Shown here one piece after another: positions 58,957 through 64,000 of a stretch of 64,000 nucleotides of DNA. The position numbers and the translations under genes were made by a program. The DNA comes from Opitutaceae bacterium (lineage in GTDB: Bacteria; Verrucomicrobiota; Verrucomicrobiia; Opitutales; Opitutaceae): positions 21,763-85,762 of the forward strand of contig JAEUGY010000005.1 in the NCBI GenBank assembly GCA_016794625.1, written 5' to 3'. The notes below the pieces were generated by a model. It made no database searches, was not told the DNA's origin, and saw only the letters and a list, made by a program, of their open reading frames with translations. Every line of letters starts with the position of its first letter. The stretch's first letter is position 1.

Positions 58957-61900
58957 ATGAACCCGTCACCCAAACCCAACCTCCACGCTCCCGCCCGGCA
59001 CCGTGCGCCATTCGCCCGGACTGCGCTGGTTGCCGCCCTGCTCCCCGTTGCCGCGTTCGCCCAGGCGACGCCGCCCACGCCCCCGGCCCAGCCGCCGGAG
59101 GAGGCCGTGACCCTCGAGGCGTTCACGGTCACCGGCTCCAACATCCGCCGCGTCGACGAGGAGAAGATCCTGCCGGTCACCGTGATCGACATGGAGGACC
59201 TCGCCGTGCGCGGAACGCCGACTCCGGCCGAGCTGCTGGAGCTGCTCCCGAGTGGTGGCGTCATCAGCCTCGGCGAGACCAACGTGCTTGGAGCGGACGC
59301 CCGCGGTGACAACGTGGCGCTGAATCTCCGCGGTATCGGGTCGGGCAACACCCTCGTGCTCGTCAACGGACGACGCATGGCGCCGCACCCGATCAGCCAG
59401 TCCGAGGGCGGCGTGCCTTCGCTGGCGGTGAACGTCAACCAGCTCCCCGGTGCCGCGATCCAACGGGTCGAGGTGCTGCGCGACGGCGCCTCGGCTATCT
59501 ACGGTGCGGATGCGGCCGCCGGGGTGGTCAACACCATCCTGCGCAAGAATTACAATGGCTATGACCTCAGCTTCCGCGGCAGCCTGACGCAGCGCGGAGG
59601 AGCGGAGGACTGGCGCGTGACCCTTTCCGGAGGGGAGACCTTCAATGGCGGCAAGACCAACATCATGGCGATGGTGGACTACTACCACCGCGACCTGCTT
59701 GGCACCAAAGACCGGAAATTCTCCCGCGATGCCGACGTGCGCCGCGTGCGCGGGGTGCCGGAACCGTGGAGCACGACCGACACCGATTTCGACAACCGGT
59801 CGACGTCGTCCAACTACGGCAACTTCGTCCGCGGAAGTTTTGATGCCAGCGGAGTCTTCGTCGGCGCGCGACCCGCCGGCAATCGCGGTATCTCCACGTC
59901 GACTACGCCATCGACGACGTTGACGACCTCCACGGCGGGCGCGTTCTTCTTTGTTCCGCTGGCAGGTGGCGGAACCGGGCTCCGCCAGACGACACCTTCG
60001 CGCGCGGTCACCAGCGTCGAGCGCGACTACTACTACAATCTGAACATCGACCGGGTGCTCCTGCCCGAAACCGATCGCTTCAATTTCATGTCGGCGGTCA
60101 ATCACGAGTTGAGCGACCGGCTCTCCGCCTTTGGTGAGCTGTCCTATTACCGGGCCGATTCTTCCCTCCACCGCGACCCCGCCGGTGTCGACGGCACCGA
60201 CGACTTCAACATCTACGTCTCCCGCAATAATCCGTGGAATCCTTTCGGTTCCCGCTTCTATCATCCCACGGGAGCTCCGAATACGGACGGCACGGCCCGC
60301 ATCGCGGGGGATCCAGCCGACGTGCTCATCGCCGGCGGTACAGGCGTGCGTCCCCGCGAATTCAAGGCAAAGGACGTCGAAGTGAACTCCCAGTCTATCC
60401 GAGGCGTCGTGGGACTGCGCGGGAAAACGTTCGCCGACTTTGAATGGGAGTCGGCCTTGCTTTATTCCCGCGCCTGGACCCGCGACGAGGAGGGCAACAA
60501 CATCCGCGACAGCCTCTTCCGCCAGTCGCTCCTTCGCACGGATGCAACCGCATTCAATCCCTTTGGCTACACCTTCAAGGTGGTCGGCTCAACCGTGCAG
60601 ATCGACCAACCCTACACCAACCCCGACTCGGTGGTGAACCCGCTGTATGACACCTTCATCCGTGAGGGCACGACCGAGCTGGCTACCTGGGACGCCAAGG
60701 TCAACGGTACGCTGTTTGATGTCTGGGGTGGCCGGGTCGGCGCCGCGCTCGGACTTGAGTATCGATGGGAGTCTTACAAGGATTGGCGGCCGGTGTATCA
60801 CGGCCTCAACCCTGCCGGCTTCAGCACGATCCCGAATGACAACGACTTCATCGGCCTGAGTCCAAATCTGAACCTCTACTCCGACCGCGACGTCATGTCC
60901 GCCTACAGCGAGGTGCTGGTGCCGGTGGTGGGGAAGCAGAACCGGCTTCCGCTGGTGCGGGCGTTTGAACTCTCCGCCGCCGTGCGCTACGAAAAGTTCG
61001 CGAACTTCGACGCCGCCGTGAAACCGAAATACGGCGTGGCGTGGAGGATGACGGACTGGCTGCTCGCCCGCGGCTCGTACAACGAATCGTTCCGCGCACC
61101 GAATCTCGTGCAGTCCAACACGTCGCCGTTGCAGCGTTCGGTCACCGGCGTATCGGACCCCTATCGCTTTGAAGTCACTGGATTGATCACGGATGGTTCG
61201 ACCAACCGCACTGTGTTTCGCCAGGGCAATGACGCCCTTGATCCCGAGGAGGCCGACACCGTGACGGTGGGCGTGGTGGTGGAGCTTCCTTTCGTCAAGG
61301 GCCTCGCGATCACGGTCGATTGGTGGCGCTTGAATCAGAACAAGGTGATCGACAACCTGACAGCCTCCGGCCAACTGACCCGCGATGAAACGCTGCTGGA
61401 TGCGGTGACGCAGGCGGCCATCGCTGCGGGCCAGAGCCCCAATAGTCTCGATCTCGGTTCAGGCACGACCAACTACCGCGGGAATGCCAAGGTGACCCGG
61501 GCGCCGGTGACCCAGGCCGACCGGGATGCCTACGCTGCCTTCAATGCCACCCGGCCCGCGGCGCAGCAGCGGGCTCCGGTTGGACGCGTGATTTCGGTGA
61601 TCGACGATTACCTCAACCTCGCTGGACGCGACCTGGAGGGTATCGACATGGCCATCTCGTATCGCCTGCCCAAACTCAAGATCGGTCAGTTCAACCTCAA
61701 GGGCGAAGCCACCTACAACAGCACGTTCAACGAGAAGCTCGACGAGTTCTCTGAAGTGGAAACGATCCTCGAGGAAGACGGCCGGGCCAAGTGGCGGGCC
61801 AATGCCAGTGTTACGTGGCGCCTGAACAACTGGGGTGCCGGCTGGTTCACGAGTTACTACGGTGGATCCATGGATCCGGGTGGTGCGACGACCCAGACCA

Positions 61901-62184
61901 TCTATGATCAGCTGGGCCAACCGGATTACATCCGGGTGTTCAACGACATTGGAGGCGTGGTGCGTTATCGCTACTGGATCAAGGACACCTTCTCCCACAG
62001 CACCTATGTCAGCTATCGTTTCGGCCGGACCAAGAACTGGCTGCGCGACACGAGCGTGCGCGTCGGTGTGACCAATGTGCTCGACGATGATCCGCCGCTG
62101 GCCGATGAGTCCCGCGGATACCAAGGCGGCACGGTCAGCGCCAAGGGGCGTTCCTACTACATGGAGGTTTCCCGGAAGTTCTAG
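58957..62184 (+). CDS. TonB-dependent outer-membrane receptor
   Basis: The 1075-residue receptor has a signal peptide (to about residue 36), a Pro-rich stretch, a TonB-box-like EAVTLEAFTVTGSNIRR and the plug domain (about 65-180) with LRGIGSGNTLVLVNGRRMA and VEVLRDGASAIYGADAAAGV. The rest is a beta-barrel with alternating aromatic strands, ending in the canonical Phe (SRKF). It would import a bulky ligand powered by TonB. Placement between a D-aminoacylase and a gamma-glutamyltransferase suggests a peptide or conjugated amino acid. Confidence 0.93.
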   Translation: MNPSPKPNLHAPARHRAPFARTALVAALLPVAAFAQATPPTPPAQPPEEAVTLEAFTVTGSNIRRVDEEKILPVTVIDMEDLAVRGTPTPAELLELLPSGGVISLGETNVLGADARGDNVALNLRGIGSGNTLVLVNGRRMAPHPISQSEGGVPSLAVNVNQLPGAAIQRVEVLRDGASAIYGADAAAGVVNTILRKNYNGYDLSFRGSLTQRGGAEDWRVTLSGGETFNGGKTNIMAMVDYYHRDLLGTKDRKFSRDADVRRVRGVPEPWSTTDTDFDNRSTSSNYGNFVRGSFDASGVFVGARPAGNRGISTSTTPSTTLTTSTAGAFFFVPLAGGGTGLRQTTPSRAVTSVERDYYYNLNIDRVLLPETDRFNFMSAVNHELSDRLSAFGELSYYRADSSLHRDPAGVDGTDDFNIYVSRNNPWNPFGSRFYHPTGAPNTDGTARIAGDPADVLIAGGTGVRPREFKAKDVEVNSQSIRGVVGLRGKTFADFEWESALLYSRAWTRDEEGNNIRDSLFRQSLLRTDATAFNPFGYTFKVVGSTVQIDQPYTNPDSVVNPLYDTFIREGTTELATWDAKVNGTLFDVWGGRVGAALGLEYRWESYKDWRPVYHGLNPAGFSTIPNDNDFIGLSPNLNLYSDRDVMSAYSEVLVPVVGKQNRLPLVRAFELSAAVRYEKFANFDAAVKPKYGVAWRMTDWLLARGSYNESFRAPNLVQSNTSPLQRSVTGVSDPYRFEVTGLITDGSTNRTVFRQGNDALDPEEADTVTVGVVVELPFVKGLAITVDWWRLNQNKVIDNLTASGQLTRDETLLDAVTQAAIAAGQSPNSLDLGSGTTNYRGNAKVTRAPVTQADRDAYAAFNATRPAAQQRAPVGRVISVIDDYLNLAGRDLEGIDMAISYRLPKLKIGQFNLKGEATYNSTFNEKLDEFSEVETILEEDGRAKWRANASVTWRLNNWGAGWFTSYYGGSMDPGGATTQTIYDQLGQPDYIRVFNDIGGVVRYRYWIKDTFSHSTYVSYRFGRTKNWLRDTSVRVGVTNVLDDDPPLADESRGYQGGTVSAKGRSYYMEVSRKF

Positions 62185-62303
62185 CCCGCGCATCATGGAT
62201 CAGTCGTCGATCCCCAGCCCGACGACTGGTTTTGACGCGGTTTCCGCCTGAGTGGCGATTCCATCGTGGACTTGGACAGAGACCCCGTAAGCTTTCCTTT
62301 CAC

Positions 62304-63989
62304 ATGAGCACCGCTTTCCTGTTCCGTGCCTGGTTTGTTCTTTGCGTTACCGCTGCCTGGGTTCTGGCGGCCACGCCGGTCCGGGTTGAGCCCGTCACAG
62401 CACCCCATGGCATGGTTGTGGCCGGGCATCCGGAGGCGGCGGCGGCTGGGGCGGAGATGCTGAAGGCCGGGGGCAATGCGGTGGATGCCGCGGTGGCGGT
62501 GTCGCTGGCACTTGGTGTGGCTGAGCCCTATGGCTCGGGTCTCGGCGGAAAGCTCATGCTCCTCTACTACGAGGCCAGGACTGGTCGTGTTTACGCGGTC
62601 GATGGCATGGATCAGGCCAGCGGGGCGCTCGATGTGAAGGCGTATCAGAAATTTGAGAACCGGGCCCGGTATGACGGCTGGCGTGCGGTGTGTGTGCCCG
62701 GCCTCGCCGCCGGCCTGCACACCGCCCATGCGAAATGGGGTTCGCGACCGTGGGCCTCCGCGGTCCGGCCGGCGATCGACCTGGCCGAACGGGGATTCAC
62801 CGTGCTGCCAAAAACCCGCGACCTGTTCGAGGAACGGCTCGACAAACTGCGCGGGTCCGACCCCGGCATGGCGCGGATCTTCCTGCCGGGCGGGGCGCTG
62901 CCCGCGGTGGGATCGCGCCTGCCGAACCGGGAGCTCGCCCGCACCATGGAGCTCCTGGCCGAGCGCGGGCCAAAAGGATTTTACACCGGTCCGGTGGCCG
63001 AGGCCATGGTGGAGGCAAGCCGCCAGGGGGGTGGTTTTCTGACGATGGAGGATTTCGCCTCGTATGAGGCCCGGGTGACGGACCCGATCGGCATCGATTT
63101 CAAGGGCTATCGCATCGTCGGCGGTCCGCCTCCGACGACCGGAGCGGCCCTGCATCTCGCCATCCTGAAGGTCCTGGAAAACGAGCCGCTCGCGCCACCG
63201 CTGCGCACGGTTGAGACCATCGACTACGTGGGTCGGATCTGGCGCGAGGTGCAGCCGGCGATCCAGCGGACCATCGCCGATTCGGCGGATGCGCGGCAAC
63301 AGTTTGAGCAGCTTGTCAGCCCGGCTTCCCTGGCCCGGCTGCGCGAGCGGGTGCGGGCGGCGGCGCCCGGTCAGCGCAAGGCGGCCTTTGTGGCGGAACC
63401 GGAATCCGTGCATGCGTCGACGACGCACTTCGCCGTGGTCGATGCCGAGGGCAATGTGGTCTGCGCCACCCAGTCGCAGAGCCTGCACTTCGGCGCCGGG
63501 GTCGTGGCGGCGGGGGTGGTGATGAATGACTCCATGTCGAACTTCGCCTTCGTTGAGGAAAAGAGCCCGAACTTTGTCGCCCCCGGCCGCCGCCCGCGGA
63601 GCACCATCGCGCCCACGATCGTGCTCCGCGACGGCCGTCCCGTCATCGCCATCGGCATCCCGGGAGCCGCCCGGATTCCCACCGCCGTGCTGCAGGGGCT
63701 GATCGATGTGCTCGTCCTCAACCGGCCGGTGGCCGAGGCGATTGGCGACACCCGCCTGCACTGGCACAACCCGCTGGAAAAGGACAAACCCGATGCGATC
63801 GAGGTGGAGAAGTCCCTCGATCCCACGGTGGTGGCGGGACTTCAGGCCCTCGGATGGGACGTCACGCTGCGCGAACCGGCCGGCACCGGCCGGCACTTCG
63901 GCGGACTCAATGTCATCACGTTGAACCCCGACGGCACCCGCACCGGCTACGCCGACCCGCGCCGCACGAACGCGGCGGTCGGGTATTGA
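62304..63989 (+). CDS. ggt: Gamma-glutamyltransferase
   Basis: This 561-residue, exported enzyme (signal peptide MSTAFLFRAWFVLCVTAAWVLA) cleaves gamma-glutamyl bonds such as in glutathione. GAEMLKAGGNAVDAAVAVSL is the usual family opening. The nucleophile is T373 in HASTTHFAVVD, exposed by self-cleavage into two subunits. APTIVLRDGRPVIAIGIPGA and an LNVITL tail complete the family signs. The nearby TonB receptor and D-aminoacylase suggest they work together in using gamma-glutamyl or acylated amino acids. ATG at 62304 was chosen as the signal peptide start. Confidence 0.93.
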   Translation: MSTAFLFRAWFVLCVTAAWVLAATPVRVEPVTAPHGMVVAGHPEAAAAGAEMLKAGGNAVDAAVAVSLALGVAEPYGSGLGGKLMLLYYEARTGRVYAVDGMDQASGALDVKAYQKFENRARYDGWRAVCVPGLAAGLHTAHAKWGSRPWASAVRPAIDLAERGFTVLPKTRDLFEERLDKLRGSDPGMARIFLPGGALPAVGSRLPNRELARTMELLAERGPKGFYTGPVAEAMVEASRQGGGFLTMEDFASYEARVTDPIGIDFKGYRIVGGPPPTTGAALHLAILKVLENEPLAPPLRTVETIDYVGRIWREVQPAIQRTIADSADARQQFEQLVSPASLARLRERVRAAAPGQRKAAFVAEPESVHASTTHFAVVDAEGNVVCATQSQSLHFGAGVVAAGVVMNDSMSNFAFVEEKSPNFVAPGRRPRSTIAPTIVLRDGRPVIAIGIPGAARIPTAVLQGLIDVLVLNRPVAEAIGDTRLHWHNPLEKDKPDAIEVEKSLDPTVVAGLQALGWDVTLREPAGTGRHFGGLNVITLNPDGTRTGYADPRRTNAAVGY

Positions 63990-64000
63990 GCGCGGGGTGA

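Overview
The window reads as a high-GC chromosomal segment of a verrucomicrobium, most likely of the Opitutaceae. This is inferred from several things together: a DUF5069 protein, tandem C-terminal beta domains of a kind I associate with verrucomicrobial surface proteins, a large TonB-dependent receptor beside exported hydrolases, weak or absent Shine-Dalgarno sites, and GC-rich hairpin repeats between genes. No 16S rRNA gene or other decisive marker is present. No tRNA, rRNA, CRISPR array or prophage was seen.

Layout. 1-4732: a partial M16 metallopeptidase, a small HTH-like gene bracketed by two pairs of TGTCAT-N7-ATGACA palindromes, an exported amidohydrolase, a secreted protein with a YadA-like head, and a small unknown. 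5115-8817: two RNA methyltransferases and a threonine ammonia-lyase. 8982-13764: a RelE-fold orphan, pssA, dnaN and two unknowns, one with kinase-like motifs. 13786-29116: a nitrogen/carbon block with two glutamate synthase large subunits, one gltD, a malic enzyme, a DUF5069 protein and a glutaredoxin. 29290-37204: a sugar-nucleotide epimerase overlapping an anion permease, a membrane pseudokinase, a crystallin/DUF4214 protein, a DUF2911 protein and a DTW-domain protein. 37393-48653: recA, a 1508-residue FG-GAP/vanadium-haloperoxidase fusion, a Sel1 protein and a three-gene ABC export module. 49103-55685: mnmE-mnmG, a phoB/phoR-type two-component pair and trmB. 55756-63989: a diaminopentanoate-dehydrogenase-like protein, then an exported D-aminoacylase, a TonB receptor and a gamma-glutamyltransferase that together look like a peptide or modified-amino-acid scavenging unit.

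Housekeeping genes (dnaN, recA, mnmE/mnmG) and a perfect parS-like site inside mnmG suggest the segment is in the origin-proximal part of the chromosome, though dnaA, parA and parB are not here. Three kinds of repetitive DNA are spread between genes: the TGTCAT palindromes around the HTH gene, a roughly 110-140 bp element with 24-28 bp terminal inverted repeats (three copies), and a GGCCTC-nnn-GAGGCC hairpin family (seven copies). The palindrome-HTH-palindrome unit at 812-1438 is the best candidate for an undescribed system. All functional calls come from reading motifs by eye; no database search was possible.
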